From positions 1 through 64,000 of the forward strand of contig NZ_LZHV01000042.1 in assembly GCF_001667275.1 (NCBI RefSeq): 64,000 bases of DNA, given 5' to 3'. Below are positions 33,204-42,186 of the stretch, piece by piece. Made by a program: the position numbers and the translations under genes. Numbering within the stretch: the stretch's first letter is position 1; the number at the start of each line of letters is the position of its first letter. The stretch is from Mycobacterium sp. ACS4054. Lineage in GTDB: Bacteria > Actinomycetota > Actinomycetes > Mycobacteriales > Mycobacteriaceae. The notes under the pieces were generated by a model, which was given only the letters and a program-made list of their open reading frames with translations, was not told the DNA's origin and ran no database searches.

Positions 33204-33479
33204 ATGAGAATCGCATCGAGACTGGCGGTACCGGCCCTGACCTCGATATTCGCGGCCGGACTTGTAGCGGGTATCGCCTGCCCGCAACGGGCGACGGCGG
33301 ACGCGTGCGCCGACGTCGGCGGTCGGCATGTGAGCGTCGGTGGCTGCACCGACCCGGGGCGCTGGGGTAACTGGGTCCTTCCGGCCGGTGCGACGACCGT
33401 CCCGCCGCCCGACGCACCACCGCCGTGCTACACCCCGTCCGGGGAGCCGTACTGGACGCCCCCGGGCGAACCCTGCTGA
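33204..33479 (+). CDS. Small secreted Cys/Pro-rich hypothetical protein
   Basis: 91 residues from ATG 33204. The N-terminal signal peptide (basic start, hydrophobic PALTSIFAAGLVAGIA) is probably cleaved after ATA (30-32). The mature part of about 59 residues has four Cys (DACADVGG, VGGCTDPG, PPPCYTPSG and the C-terminal Cys) and is rich in Pro, Gly and Trp. I do not recognise the family. It lies between ribBA and ribE and converges with ribE. No ribosome binding site is obvious. Probably exported. Confidence 0.65.
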   Translation: MRIASRLAVPALTSIFAAGLVAGIACPQRATADACADVGGRHVSVGGCTDPGRWGNWVLPAGATTVPPPDAPPPCYTPSGEPYWTPPGEPC

Positions 33480-33505
33480 CCCAAAGCACTGGTTACACCG
33501 CGGGG

Positions 33506-34096
33506 CTAGCGCTCCATCAGCCGCTCGACGTACTTGGCGATCACGTCGACCTCGAGGTTGACGTGCGTGCCGACCGGGGCGCGACCCAGGGTGGTCACCT
33601 CCCGGGTGGTGGGGATCAGCGAAACCTCGAACCAGTCGGCGCCGAGCCCCGAGACCGTCAGCGAGATGCCGTCGACGGTGATCGACCCCTTCTCGACGAC
33701 GTAGCGGGCCACCGCCGAGGGGATCTGGATCCGCACCACTTCCCAGTGCTCGGACGGCGTCCGGGCGACGACCTGGCCGGTCCCGTCCACGTGCCCCTGC
33801 ACGATGTGCCCGCCGAGCCGGCTGTTGACCGCCGCGGCGCGCTCCAGGTTCACCGGGCTGCCCACCTCTAAGGCGCCCAGGTTGGACCGGTTGAGGCTCT
33901 CGGCCATCACGTCGGCGGTGAACTGTCCGTCGGGCAGCAGCTCCGCCACGGTCAGGCAGACGCCGTTGACGGCGATCGAATCGCCGTGCCCGGCATCGGA
34001 GGTGACGACCGGCCCGCGGATGGTCAGCCGCGCGGCGTCGGCCAGCACCTCGCGGCCCGTCACCTCTCCGAGTTCCTCGACAATTCCGGTGAACAT
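33506..34096 (-). CDS. ribE: Riboflavin synthase alpha subunit
   Basis: Converts two lumazine molecules into riboflavin and its precursor. 196 residues (Rv1412, called ribC in M. tuberculosis). It consists of two lumazine-binding repeats: the first begins [12 protein letters not shown] and contains [12 protein letters not shown], and the second begins [16 protein letters not shown] and contains [12 protein letters not shown]. This internal duplication is diagnostic. It is divergent from lprG and not contiguous with the other rib genes. Confidence 0.97.
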   Translation of the reverse strand: MFTGIVEELGEVTGREVLADAARLTIRGPVVTSDAGHGDSIAVNGVCLTVAELLPDGQFTADVMAESLNRSNLGALEVGSPVNLERAAAVNSRLGGHIVQGHVDGTGQVVARTPSEHWEVVRIQIPSAVARYVVEKGSITVDGISLTVSGLGADWFEVSLIPTTREVTTLGRAPVGTHVNLEVDVIAKYVERLMER

Positions 34097-34225
34097 GCCA
34101 TCAGGTTAATCGGACGCCCAAACGCGGCGGCCGCGCTGGTGAGCAGGCGAAAGCGCCATCGCCGGGCGACCATTGCGCCCCCGCGTCTCGAAAGCCGCTC
34201 GGGGGCACCCTCTACGATGCAAGGT

Positions 34226-34933
34226 ATGCAGACCCGCCGCCGTATATCGGCCGTCATCGCATCCCTGACCCTCGCCACCGCCTTGATCGCCGGCTGCTCG
34301 TCGGGCTCAAAGCAGAGCGGCGCCCCGCTTCCCGACGCCACGACCCTGGTCAAGCAGTCGGCCGACGCCACCAAGAATGTGAAGAGCGTGCACCTGGTGC
34401 TGAGCATTCAGGGCAAGATCCAGGGGCTGCCCATCAAGACGCTCACGGGTGACCTCACCACGGCGCCGGCCACCGCCGCGTCGGGCAACGCCACCATCAC
34501 CCTGGGCGGCTCCGACATCGACGCCAACTTCGTGGTGGTCGACGGCACCCTGTACGCCACGCTGACGCCGAACAAGTGGAGCGACTTCGGCAAGGCCTCC
34601 GACATCTACGACGTGTCGGTGTTGCTGAACCCGGACACCGGGCTGGCCAACGCGCTGACGAACTTCAGCAACGCCAAGGCCGAGGGCCGCGAGACCATCA
34701 ACGGCCAGAACACCATTCGCGTCAGCGGGAACGTGTCGGCGGACGCGGTGAACAAGATCATGCCGCAGTTCAACGCGACGCAGCCGGTGCCGAGCACGGT
34801 CTGGATTCAGGAGACCGGTGACCACCAGCTGGTCCAGGCCAACATGCAGAAGAGCTCCGGCAACTCCATCCAGGTGACGCTGTCCAACTGGGGCGAGCAG
34901 GTCCAGGTCACCAAGCCGCCGGTGAGTTCATGA
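34226..34933 (+). CDS. lprG: LprG lipoprotein, triacylated-lipid carrier
   Basis: 235 residues from ATG 34226; an ATG three codons earlier (34217) is an alternative. The signal peptide ends with the lipobox LIAGC, giving lipidated Cys24. The mature domain has the LppX/LprG fold with a large lipid-binding cavity ([48 protein letters not shown]). In M. tuberculosis LprG (Rv1411c) binds triacylated glycolipids and triacylglycerol and works with the exporter P55 to place them at the surface. The stop overlaps the P55 start (ATGA). Confidence 0.97.
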   Translation: MQTRRRISAVIASLTLATALIAGCSSGSKQSGAPLPDATTLVKQSADATKNVKSVHLVLSIQGKIQGLPIKTLTGDLTTAPATAASGNATITLGGSDIDANFVVVDGTLYATLTPNKWSDFGKASDIYDVSVLLNPDTGLANALTNFSNAKAEGRETINGQNTIRVSGNVSADAVNKIMPQFNATQPVPSTVWIQETGDHQLVQANMQKSSGNSIQVTLSNWGEQVQVTKPPVSS

Positions 34934-36486
34934 GTTCGCAGACCGGACGCCGCGTCGCGATCAGCGCCGGCAGTCTGGCGGTCCTGCTCGGTGCGCTGGA
35001 CGCCTATGTCGTCGTGACGATCATGCGCGACATCATGAGCGACGTTCACATCCCGATCAACCAGCTGCAGCGCATCACCTGGATCATCACTATGTATCTG
35101 CTCGGGTACATCGCCGCCATGCCGCTGCTGGGGCGCGCGTCCGACCGGTTCGGCCGCAAGCTGGTGTTGCAGGTCAGCCTCGCGCTCTTCATGGTCGGGT
35201 CGGTGGTGACCGCGCTGGCCGGGCACTGGGGCGATTTCCACCTGCTGATCGGCGGGCGCACCATCCAGGGTGTGGCCAGTGGCGCCCTGCTGCCGGTCAC
35301 CCTCGCGCTGGGCGCCGACCTGTGGGCGCAGCGCAACCGCGCAGGCGTGCTGGGCGGCATCGGCGCCGCGCAGGAACTCGGCAGCGTGCTGGGCCCGCTG
35401 TACGGGATCTTCATCGTGTACCTGTTCCACGACTGGCGCTACGTGTTCTGGATCAACGTCCCGCTGACCCTGATCGCGATGGCGATGATCCAGTTCAGCC
35501 TGCCGTCGCACGAAAAGGTCGAGAACCCCGAGCGGGTCGACCTGGTCGGCGGCGTGCTGCTGGCGGTCGCCCTGGGCCTTGCGGTCATCGGCCTGTACAA
35601 CCCGCAGCCCGACGGCAAACAGATCCTGCCGAGCTACGGCCTGCCGCTGGTCATCGGGGCGGTCGTGGTCGCGGTGGCGTTTTTGCTGTGGGAACGGTTC
35701 TCCCGCACCCGGCTGATCGAGCCGGCCGGGGTGCACTTCCGCCCGTTCCTGGCGGCGCTGGGCGCCTCGCTGGCCGCGGGCGCGGCGCTGATGGTGACGC
35801 TGGTCGACGTGGAGCTGTTCGGCCAGGGCGTGCTGCAGATGGACCAGACGCAGGCCGCCGGGCTGCTGTTGTGGTTCCTGATCGCGCTGCCGATCGGGGC
35901 GGTGCTGGGCGGCTGGATCGCCACCCGGGTGGGTGACCGCGCCATGACCTTCGTGGGGCTGATGATCGCGGCCTACGGGTACTGGCTGATTCACTACTGG
36001 CGTCAGGACGTGTTGAGCCAGAAGCACGACATCTTCGGGATCGTCCAACTGCCCGTTTTGCACGCCGACCTGTTGGTCGCCGGTGTGGGCCTCGGCCTGG
36101 TGATCGGGCCGCTGACCTCCGCGGCGCTGCGGGTGGTTCCCTCGGCCCAGCACGGCATCGCGTCGGCGGCGGTGGTGGTGGCCCGGATGACGGGCATGCT
36201 GATCGGTGTGGCCGCGCTGAGCGCGTGGGGCCTGTACCGGTTCAACCAGATCGTGGCGGGGTTGACGGCGGCGATACCGCCCAACGCCTCCCTGCTGGAG
36301 CGGATCGCCGCTCAGGGGACGATGTACCTCAAGGCGTTCGCCATGATGTACGGCGACATCTTCAGCGCCACCGTCGTCATCTGCATCGTGGGAGCACTGC
36401 TGGGCCTGCTGATCGGTGGCCGCAAGGAACACGCCGAAGAGCCCGAAGTTGCTGAGCCGCAAGCGGTTTCGTTGGGCGAGCGTTAG
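34930..36486 (+). CDS. P55 MFS efflux/lipid transporter
   Basis: 518 residues with about 14 transmembrane segments. It starts with [16 protein letters not shown] in helix 1 and has motif [14 protein letters not shown] and a motif C region [15 protein letters not shown]. It is the homologue of Rv1410c (P55), which exports drugs and, with LprG, triacylglycerides and lipoarabinomannan-related lipids across the inner membrane. The ATGA overlap with lprG shows obligate coupling. The charged tail is cytoplasmic. It converges on ribD with three bases between the stops. Confidence 0.96.
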   Translation: MSSQTGRRVAISAGSLAVLLGALDAYVVVTIMRDIMSDVHIPINQLQRITWIITMYLLGYIAAMPLLGRASDRFGRKLVLQVSLALFMVGSVVTALAGHWGDFHLLIGGRTIQGVASGALLPVTLALGADLWAQRNRAGVLGGIGAAQELGSVLGPLYGIFIVYLFHDWRYVFWINVPLTLIAMAMIQFSLPSHEKVENPERVDLVGGVLLAVALGLAVIGLYNPQPDGKQILPSYGLPLVIGAVVVAVAFLLWERFSRTRLIEPAGVHFRPFLAALGASLAAGAALMVTLVDVELFGQGVLQMDQTQAAGLLLWFLIALPIGAVLGGWIATRVGDRAMTFVGLMIAAYGYWLIHYWRQDVLSQKHDIFGIVQLPVLHADLLVAGVGLGLVIGPLTSAALRVVPSAQHGIASAAVVVARMTGMLIGVAALSAWGLYRFNQIVAGLTAAIPPNASLLERIAAQGTMYLKAFAMMYGDIFSATVVICIVGALLGLLIGGRKEHAEEPEVAEPQAVSLGER

Positions 36487-36489
36487 CCG

Positions 36490-37512
36490 CTAGTCGCCCC
36501 ACGGCACCAGGCTGAGCAGCAAATCCGGCCCGACCCGCTCTATTCCGTCGAAGTGCCAGCGCAGGGCCCGGGTGATGGTGGGCACCCCGACGTCGTGGAC
36601 GGCGGAGATCGGGCCGCCCAGCAGCATCGGCGCGACATAGGCCAGGATGCGGTTGATCGCCCCGGCGCGCAGGAAGGCGCCGGCGAGGGTGGGACCGCCC
36701 TCCAGCAGGACGTCGGTGCGATCCGAGAGCGCCTTGATCACCTCCATCGGATTGTGCGTGCGAATCACCATGGTCCGCGAATCGTCGTTGAGAACCTTTG
36801 CCTCCGGCGGTATTTCGCGCATCCCCACCACCACGCGCAGCGGTTGCCGGTCGGCCAGCGAGCCGTCGGGCAACCGGGCGGTCAGCGCGGGATCGTCGGC
36901 CAGCACGGTGCCGGTGCCGACCATGATCGCGTCGGCGATCGCGCGGCGGCGATGCACGTCCAGGCGCGAGGCCTCACTGGAGATCCATTGGCTGGTGCCG
37001 TCGGCCGCGGCGCTGCGGCCGTCGACGCTGCTGGCGTACTTCCAGGTCACGTGCGGCAACCCGGTCCGCTGCTTGTGCAGCCACTCCCGCAACGGCCCGC
37101 CGGCCACTTCGTCGGCCAGGACGCCGGGCGTCACCCGCACGCCCGCCTCCGTCAGCCGGGCCGCCCCGCCGGCAGCGGTCGGGTTCGGGTCGGCGACGCC
37201 GTACACCACCGCACCGACTTTCGCGTCCAACAGGGCGTCCACGCAGGGCGGGGTCCTGCCGTAGTGGTTGCAGGGCTCGAGGGTGACCACCGCCGTCCCG
37301 CCGGTCGCCAGGTCACCGGCCCGCCGCAACGCCAGCACCTCGGCGTGGTCGCCGCCCGCGGGTTCCGTGCCGCCGACGCCGACGACCACACCGTCGGCGT
37401 CCAGGATCACCGCGCCCACCGGCGGGTTCGGGTAGGTGGTGCCCTTGACCTGATTGGACTGCCCGATCGCCAGGCGCATGGCCGCGTCGAGGCTGTCCAC
37501 GGGCTGATTCAT
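36490..37512 (-). CDS. ribD: Bifunctional riboflavin deaminase/reductase
   Basis: 340 residues (Rv1409, ribG). The N-terminal deaminase domain (about 1-145) holds the zinc site: HAE at 56-58, and Cys81 and Cys90 in [11 protein letters not shown]. The C-terminal reductase domain (about 150-340) has [20 protein letters not shown] and [13 protein letters not shown]. It deaminates and reduces the pyrimidine intermediate of riboflavin synthesis. The start ATG 37510-37512 overlaps the stop of rpe by four bases. Confidence 0.96.
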   Translation of the reverse strand: MNQPVDSLDAAMRLAIGQSNQVKGTTYPNPPVGAVILDADGVVVGVGGTEPAGGDHAEVLALRRAGDLATGGTAVVTLEPCNHYGRTPPCVDALLDAKVGAVVYGVADPNPTAAGGAARLTEAGVRVTPGVLADEVAGGPLREWLHKQRTGLPHVTWKYASSVDGRSAAADGTSQWISSEASRLDVHRRRAIADAIMVGTGTVLADDPALTARLPDGSLADRQPLRVVVGMREIPPEAKVLNDDSRTMVIRTHNPMEVIKALSDRTDVLLEGGPTLAGAFLRAGAINRILAYVAPMLLGGPISAVHDVGVPTITRALRWHFDGIERVGPDLLLSLVPWGD

Positions 37513-38198
37513 CGGCGCAGGTGCGGTGACGCGGCGGCCGCCTGCCGCCGCAGCGCCTCGATGGCGGCCTCCGGGTCCTCCGCGCCGTAAACGGCAGACC
37601 CGGCGACGAAGCAGTCGACGCCGGCCTCGGCGGCTTGCTCGATGGTCTCGTCGTTGATGCCGCCGTCGATCTCCACCAGGATCGTCAGCTCCCCCGCGTC
37701 GATCAGCTTGCGCGCGGTGCGGACCTTGCTCAGCACCTCTGGGATGAAGCTCTGCCCGCCGAAGCCGGGTTCGACCGACATGATCAGCAGGGTGTCAAAC
37801 TGGGGCAGGATCTCCAGGTACGGCTCGAGCGGGGTGCCCGGCTTGACGCTGATGCCCGCTTTGGCGCCCGCGGCGCGGATGTCGCGCGCCACCCCGATCG
37901 GGTTGTCGGTGGCCTCGGCGTGGAAGGTGACGTTGTAGGCGCCGGCCTCGGCGTAGCCGGGTGCCCAGCGGTCGGGGTCTTCGATCATCAGATGGCAGTC
38001 CATCGGGATGCTCGTGGTGGCCAGCAGGCTCTCGACCACCGGCAGGCCGATGGTCAGGTTCGGCACGAAGTGGTTGTCCATCACATCGACGTGCAGCCAG
38101 TCCGCGCCCACCACCGCGGCCGCCTCGTCGGCGAGCCGCGCGAAATCGGCGGACAGGATGGACGGCGCGATCAGGGGCCTACCGGTGTTGTCAGGCAT
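37509..38198 (-). CDS. rpe: Ribulose-phosphate 3-epimerase
   Basis: Interconverts ribulose 5-phosphate and xylulose 5-phosphate in the pentose phosphate pathway. 229 residues from ATG 38196-38198 ([20 protein letters not shown]). A TIM barrel with the metal-binding His and Asp in [16 protein letters not shown], the second His in DCHLMIEDP, and the phosphate-binding GFGGQSF and EIDGGIN segments. Residues upstream of this ATG are Arg-rich and unlike the family. It is coupled to ribD, which needs ribulose 5-phosphate-derived carbon, a sensible pairing. Confidence 0.97.
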   Translation of the reverse strand: MPDNTGRPLIAPSILSADFARLADEAAAVVGADWLHVDVMDNHFVPNLTIGLPVVESLLATTSIPMDCHLMIEDPDRWAPGYAEAGAYNVTFHAEATDNPIGVARDIRAAGAKAGISVKPGTPLEPYLEILPQFDTLLIMSVEPGFGGQSFIPEVLSKVRTARKLIDAGELTILVEIDGGINDETIEQAAEAGVDCFVAGSAVYGAEDPEAAIEALRRQAAAASPHLRR

Positions 38199-38263
38199 GT
38201 GCGCCACACTACTGAGCCTCGGCGGCGGCTTCACGCGGGCAAGCGGCGCGTCACCGTGCGCCC

Positions 38264-39652
38264 CTACGCCGGTTCGCGGCGCAGCGCCGCGGCGAACATC
38301 GCGTCGGTGCCGTGCCGGTGCGGCCACAGCTGCACGTGCGGCCCGTCCCCCAGCCCGGTGACCGGATCGAACAGCGGCCGGGTGTCCAGCGCGCTCACCG
38401 GGTGTCGGCGCAGCGCGTCGGCGACCACCCCGACGGTTTCGGCCAGGTGGGGCGAACAGGTCGCGTAGAGCACCACCCCGCCCGGCCGGGTCAGCGCGAT
38501 TGCGGCGCCCAGCAGCTCGCGCTGCAGCTTCGTGAGCGCCGGCACGTCGGCCGGCCGGCGCCGCCAGCGCGCCTCGGGCCGCCGCCGCAGCGCGCCCAGC
38601 CCGGTGCAGGGCGCGTCGACGAGCACCCGGTCGAAGGTCGGCTCGAGCCCGCTCTGCCGCCCGTCGACCCGCAGCACGTCGACCGGCAGTCCCCGGGTGT
38701 TCTCGGCAACCAGATCGGCGCGGCGCGGGGCCGGTTCCACCGCCGTGACGCGCGCACCCGATGCGGCCCCGAGCGCGGCCAGCAGCGCGGTCTTACCGCC
38801 CGGTCCGGCGCACAGGTCCAGCCACCGCCCGGCGTCGTTTTCGACGCTCGCCAGGGTCAGCGCCCGCGCCACCAACTGGCTGCCCTCGTCCTGGACCAGG
38901 GCGGCGCCGTCGCGCACCGGCGCCAGCCGGCCGGGGTCACCGCCCGGCAGGTACACGGCATACGGCGAAAACCGGCCAACCGTGCCCTCGACCGCATCGG
39001 CCAGTTCCTTCGCGGTGAGCACTCCGGGCCGGGCGGCCAGGTGCACGACGGGCCGCTCGTCGTCGCTGGCCAGCACCGCGTCGAGCTCGGCCGCGTCCGC
39101 CCCCAGCGCATCGGCGAAGGCCTGGGCGATCCAGCGCGGGTGCGCGTGCACGAAGGCGGCGTGCCCGACCGGATCCCGCGACGGGTCGGGCGCCAGCTCC
39201 GCGACCCAGGACTTCTCTTCCCGGGCGGCGATGGCCCGCAGCACCCCGTTGACGAAACCCGCTCGCGCCGAATCGAATTCGATCCCGGCCTGCTCCACTG
39301 TGGTGGACACCGCCGCGTAGGTGTCGACGCGGGTGCGCAGCAGCTGGTAGGCGCCGAGCCGCAACAGGTCGAGCAGCACCGGGTCGATGGTGTCCGGGGA
39401 GCGGCCCGCGGCGGCGCCGATGACCGCGTCGAGCAGGCCGCGGGTGCGGCAGGTTCCGTAGGTCAGCTCGGTGGCGAACGCGGCGTCCCGGCCGCTGATC
39501 CCCCGTTCGCGCAGCAGCGCGGGCAGCGCCAGGTTCGCGTAGGCGTCCCGCTCGCTGACCGCCCGCAGCACGCCGAACGCGGCGGCGCGCGCGGGGTCCA
39601 GCGGCCGGCGCCGCCTGCCGCGCCCGCGGTCCGGTGGGCGGGGCCGGCTCAT
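38264..39652 (-). CDS. rsmB: 16S rRNA m5C967 methyltransferase RsmB/Fmu
   Basis: 462 residues from ATG 39650-39652, whose ATGA overlaps the fmt stop. It has an N-terminal NusB-like RNA-binding domain (about 20-150: [29 protein letters not shown]) and a C-terminal Rossmann methyltransferase with SAM motif [14 protein letters not shown]. The two catalytic Cys regions are [16 protein letters not shown] and [11 protein letters not shown]. It methylates a cytosine in the 30S P-site region. It is a homologue of Rv1407, coupled to fmt as in M. tuberculosis. Confidence 0.95.
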   Translation of the reverse strand: MSRPRPPDRGRGRRRRPLDPARAAAFGVLRAVSERDAYANLALPALLRERGISGRDAAFATELTYGTCRTRGLLDAVIGAAAGRSPDTIDPVLLDLLRLGAYQLLRTRVDTYAAVSTTVEQAGIEFDSARAGFVNGVLRAIAAREEKSWVAELAPDPSRDPVGHAAFVHAHPRWIAQAFADALGADAAELDAVLASDDERPVVHLAARPGVLTAKELADAVEGTVGRFSPYAVYLPGGDPGRLAPVRDGAALVQDEGSQLVARALTLASVENDAGRWLDLCAGPGGKTALLAALGAASGARVTAVEPAPRRADLVAENTRGLPVDVLRVDGRQSGLEPTFDRVLVDAPCTGLGALRRRPEARWRRRPADVPALTKLQRELLGAAIALTRPGGVVLYATCSPHLAETVGVVADALRRHPVSALDTRPLFDPVTGLGDGPHVQLWPHRHGTDAMFAAALRREPA

Positions 39653-40587
39653 GTCGCCCGCGTCGCGGGGTCGAGACGCGCGCCGCGGGCCCAGTCGACG
39701 GCGTTCATGAGTTTCTTTCCGGGCGGCTGTATCTGGCCCAGCCGCACGGCTTGTGAGCCGGTGCCGATCCACACGTTCTTGCGATCGACGTGAATTGCGC
39801 CGGGCGCCAACGCCTCTGGGGCATCGGCGTCGATGAACACCGGGCCGAGCTTGATGCGCAGGTCGCCGATCAGCGTCCAGGCGCCGGGATTGGGTGTGAC
39901 GGAGCGGATCCGGCGCTCCACGACGTGCGCCGGCAAGTCCCACTGCACCCGGGCCTGCTCGACGGTGATCTTCGGCGCGATGCTGACCCCGTCGGCGGGT
40001 TGCGGTCGCGGCGTCAACGTTCCATCGGCGATGCCGTCCATGGTCGTCGACAGCAACACCGCACCCGAAACGGCCAGGCGCTCAAGCAGTTCCCCCGCGG
40101 TGTCGGTCGGTCGGACGGTCTCGGTGACCACCCCGTAGACCGGGCCCGAGTCCAGGCTGGGCTCGATCCGGAACGTCGTCGCCCCGGTGATGGTGTCCCC
40201 GGCCGCGATCGCCGCCTGCACCGGCGCCGCCCCGCGCCAGGCGGGCAGCAGCGAGAAGTGCAGGTTGATCCACCCGTGCGGGGGCACGCCGAGCAGGCCG
40301 TCGCGCAGCAACGCGCCATAGGCCACGACCGCGCAGCAGTCCGGCGCCAGTTCCGACAGTTCGGCGACGAACTCGTCCGAGTTCGGCCGCGCCGGCCGCA
40401 GCAGCGGGATGCCCCGGTCGAGCGCTTCGCGGGCCACCGACGACGGCTGCGGCTTGCCGTGCCGGCCGACGGCGGCGTCGGGCCGGGTCAGCACGGCGAT
40501 CACCTCGTGACGGGGCGAATCGATGAGCTGGCGCAGCGCGGGCAGCGCGGGTTCGGGGGTGCCGGCGAAGACGAGGCGCACCGCCAC
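39649..40587 (-). CDS. fmt: Methionyl-tRNA formyltransferase
   Basis: 312 residues from GTG 40585-40587; an alternative GTG two codons later (40581) would give the start used in M. tuberculosis. It formylates initiator Met-tRNA for translation start. The N-terminal formyltransferase domain shows [16 protein letters not shown] and the catalytic [16 protein letters not shown], followed by LDSGPVYG. The C-terminal OB-like domain ends with [19 protein letters not shown]. It is divergent from the methyltransferase gene at 40752; the shared 164-base gap contains an operator-like motif. Confidence 0.97.
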   Translation of the reverse strand: MAVRLVFAGTPEPALPALRQLIDSPRHEVIAVLTRPDAAVGRHGKPQPSSVAREALDRGIPLLRPARPNSDEFVAELSELAPDCCAVVAYGALLRDGLLGVPPHGWINLHFSLLPAWRGAAPVQAAIAAGDTITGATTFRIEPSLDSGPVYGVVTETVRPTDTAGELLERLAVSGAVLLSTTMDGIADGTLTPRPQPADGVSIAPKITVEQARVQWDLPAHVVERRIRSVTPNPGAWTLIGDLRIKLGPVFIDADAPEALAPGAIHVDRKNVWIGTGSQAVRLGQIQPPGKKLMNAVDWARGARLDPATRAT

Positions 40588-40637
40588 AGTCTAGAAAGCC
40601 GCACCCTCCGCCCGACTTTGACTTGCGTGAGTACATT

Positions 40638-40655
40638 ATTTCTGATGCATACTGT
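40638..40655. promoter_or_regulatory. Candidate MarR-type operator in fmt / methyltransferase intergenic region
   Basis: ATTTCTGATGCATACTGT matches ATTTCCGACGCATACTAT at 42145-42162 at 15 of 18 positions; all three differences are transitions. It lies 97 bases before the methyltransferase ATG. The second copy sits in front of the marR-like gene. In M. tuberculosis the homologous regulator Rv1404 is reported to repress Rv1405c, which supports this as its binding site. Confidence 0.6.
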
Positions 40656-40751
40656 TTCTAGCGGTTAGCTTCTATCCCGGCCGGCCGCACTGCCGTGCTA
40701 GGGACAACGACGTCGAGTGGGCAGCCCGTTCCTTACCCTCAAGGAGGCCTG

Positions 40752-41564
40752 ATGACTCTCGACACCACGATCAGCGACGCCGCCCCCCATCGCGCGGTGT
40801 GGGCGCTCGGCGACTACGCCCTGATGGCCGAGGAGGTGATGGCCCCGCTGGGCCCCGTCCTGGTCAAGGCCACCGGCATCGGACCGGGCATGCGGGTGCT
40901 CGACGTCGCGGCCGGCTCCGGCAACATCACGCTGCCGGCCGCCGCGACGGGCGCGGCCGTCGTTTCCAGCGACCTCACCCCCGAGCTGCTGCAGCGGTCG
41001 CGGGCCCGGGCCGCCGCGCACGGGTTGACCATCGACTATCGGGAAGCCAACGCGCACGCCCTGCCCTTCGGCGACGGCGAGTTCGACGTCGTCATCTCCG
41101 CGATCGGCGTGCAGTTCGCGCCGCAGCAGCAGCGGGCCGCCGACGAACTGGTTCGGGTCTGCCGGCCGGGCGGGACGATCGGCGTGATCAGCTGGACCCC
41201 GGAGGGGTTTTTCGGGCGGATGCTCGCCACCATTCGGCCCTACCGGCCCAGCCTCTCGCAGGCCGTACCGCCGGCCGCGTTGTGGGGGCGCGAGGGCTAC
41301 GTCACCGGACTGCTCGGCGATCGGGTGGGCCGGCTGACGGCGGTGCGGGGCCTGCTGGAAGTGAACCGGTTCGACACCGCGGAGGCGGTGCACGCGTACT
41401 TCAAAAACCACTACGGCCCGACGATCGAGGCGTATGCGAACATCGGCCACAACGGCGTGCTGGCGGCCGAGCTCGACGCCCAACTCGTCGAACTCGCGCA
41501 GCAATACCTCACCAATGGCGCCATGGAGTGGGAGTACCTGTTGGTCACCGCCGAGAAGCGCTGA
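40752..41564 (+). CDS. SAM-dependent methyltransferase (Rv1405c-like)
   Basis: 270 residues from ATG 40752, preceded by the strong AAGGAGG. Class I methyltransferase: SAM motif I VLDVAAGSGNITL, motif II SSDLTPELL, then the HALPFGDGEFDVVISAIG region and the post-motif LVRVCRPGGTIGVISW. It resembles UbiE/SAM-dependent small-molecule methyltransferases; the substrate is unknown. M. tuberculosis Rv1405c is acid-responsive and controlled by Rv1404. The upstream operator-like motif and the downstream convergent marR gene agree with this. Confidence 0.92.
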   Translation: MTLDTTISDAAPHRAVWALGDYALMAEEVMAPLGPVLVKATGIGPGMRVLDVAAGSGNITLPAAATGAAVVSSDLTPELLQRSRARAAAHGLTIDYREANAHALPFGDGEFDVVISAIGVQFAPQQQRAADELVRVCRPGGTIGVISWTPEGFFGRMLATIRPYRPSLSQAVPPAALWGREGYVTGLLGDRVGRLTAVRGLLEVNRFDTAEAVHAYFKNHYGPTIEAYANIGHNGVLAAELDAQLVELAQQYLTNGAMEWEYLLVTAEKR

Positions 41565-41570
41565 GCGACC

Positions 41571-42059
41571 CTACAAATCGATGTCGGCGTCCATGTGCAC
41601 GTCGGGCTCTCCGCCGGCGGCGGTGAACGAGGTCAGGGCCCGCACCAGGCCGTGGCGCTCCGCCGGCGGCATCTTCTCGACGATGGTCGCGATCTCGTTG
41701 CGGCGGTACGAGGTGACCTGACGCACGACCTCCCGCCCCCGCTTCGTCAGCGCGGCGAGCAGCTCGCGCCGCGACGTGGGGTGCGGGAGGCGGTCGATCA
41801 GTCCGGCCGCGACGAGCCGGTCGACCATCCGCCCGGTGGCCGACGGTTGCACTCCGAGCAGACCGGCCAGCGTCGCCAGGTTGACCGGGCCGCGATTGGA
41901 CAGGATCACCAGCGTGCGGAATTGCGAGATCGTGATGGTCTCGTCGACCTGGCCGATCGAGCGCGCCGAGATGGCAACCAGCAAGCGGGAAGCCGTCAGC
42001 AAAGCGTCGGTGATTGCATCGAGCGACTCGTCCGCCGTGGTCGCGTTCTCCGCTGCCAT
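41571..42059 (-). CDS. MarR family transcriptional regulator (Rv1404-like)
   Basis: 162 residues from ATG 42057-42059, preceded by GGAGAGGGGCGAG; a GTG 84 bases upstream is possible but lacks this signal. Winged helix-turn-helix: ITISQFRTLVILSNRGPVNLATLAGLLGVQPSATGRMVDRL (a single region described here by its two halves), with the wing RLPHPTSRRELLAALTKRG. It is the homologue of Rv1404, a repressor linked to the acid-response genes Rv1403c and Rv1405c. It probably also represses itself through the motif 86 bases upstream. It converges with the methyltransferase gene. Confidence 0.93.
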   Translation of the reverse strand: MAAENATTADESLDAITDALLTASRLLVAISARSIGQVDETITISQFRTLVILSNRGPVNLATLAGLLGVQPSATGRMVDRLVAAGLIDRLPHPTSRRELLAALTKRGREVVRQVTSYRRNEIATIVEKMPPAERHGLVRALTSFTAAGGEPDVHMDADIDL

Positions 42060-42144
42060 CTCGCCCCTCTCCGGATCGTCTCCGGTCTCTCGGTGGCTAA
42101 AGAAGTGGAAGTGTAACAACCTTCCAATATCGTAGTCAGGCACT

Positions 42145-42162
42145 ATTTCCGACGCATACTAT
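42145..42162. promoter_or_regulatory. Candidate MarR-type operator upstream of the marR-like gene
   Basis: ATTTCCGACGCATACTAT, the partner of the motif at 40638-40655. It is in the 127-base gap between the priA stop and the marR-like ATG, and the surrounding bases extend the similarity weakly (ACT-ATTTC, ACTAT-CCCC versus CATT-ATTTC, ACTGT-TTCT). Together the two copies suggest one autoregulatory circuit. Confidence 0.6.
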
Positions 42163-42186
42163 CCCCTTTGGCAAAATTTGGGGAGG

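Noticed and set aside
33006..38263. FMN riboswitch before a riboflavin gene
   Set aside because: The short gaps before ribBA, ribE and rpe-ribD show no conserved FMN-element segments that I can recognise.
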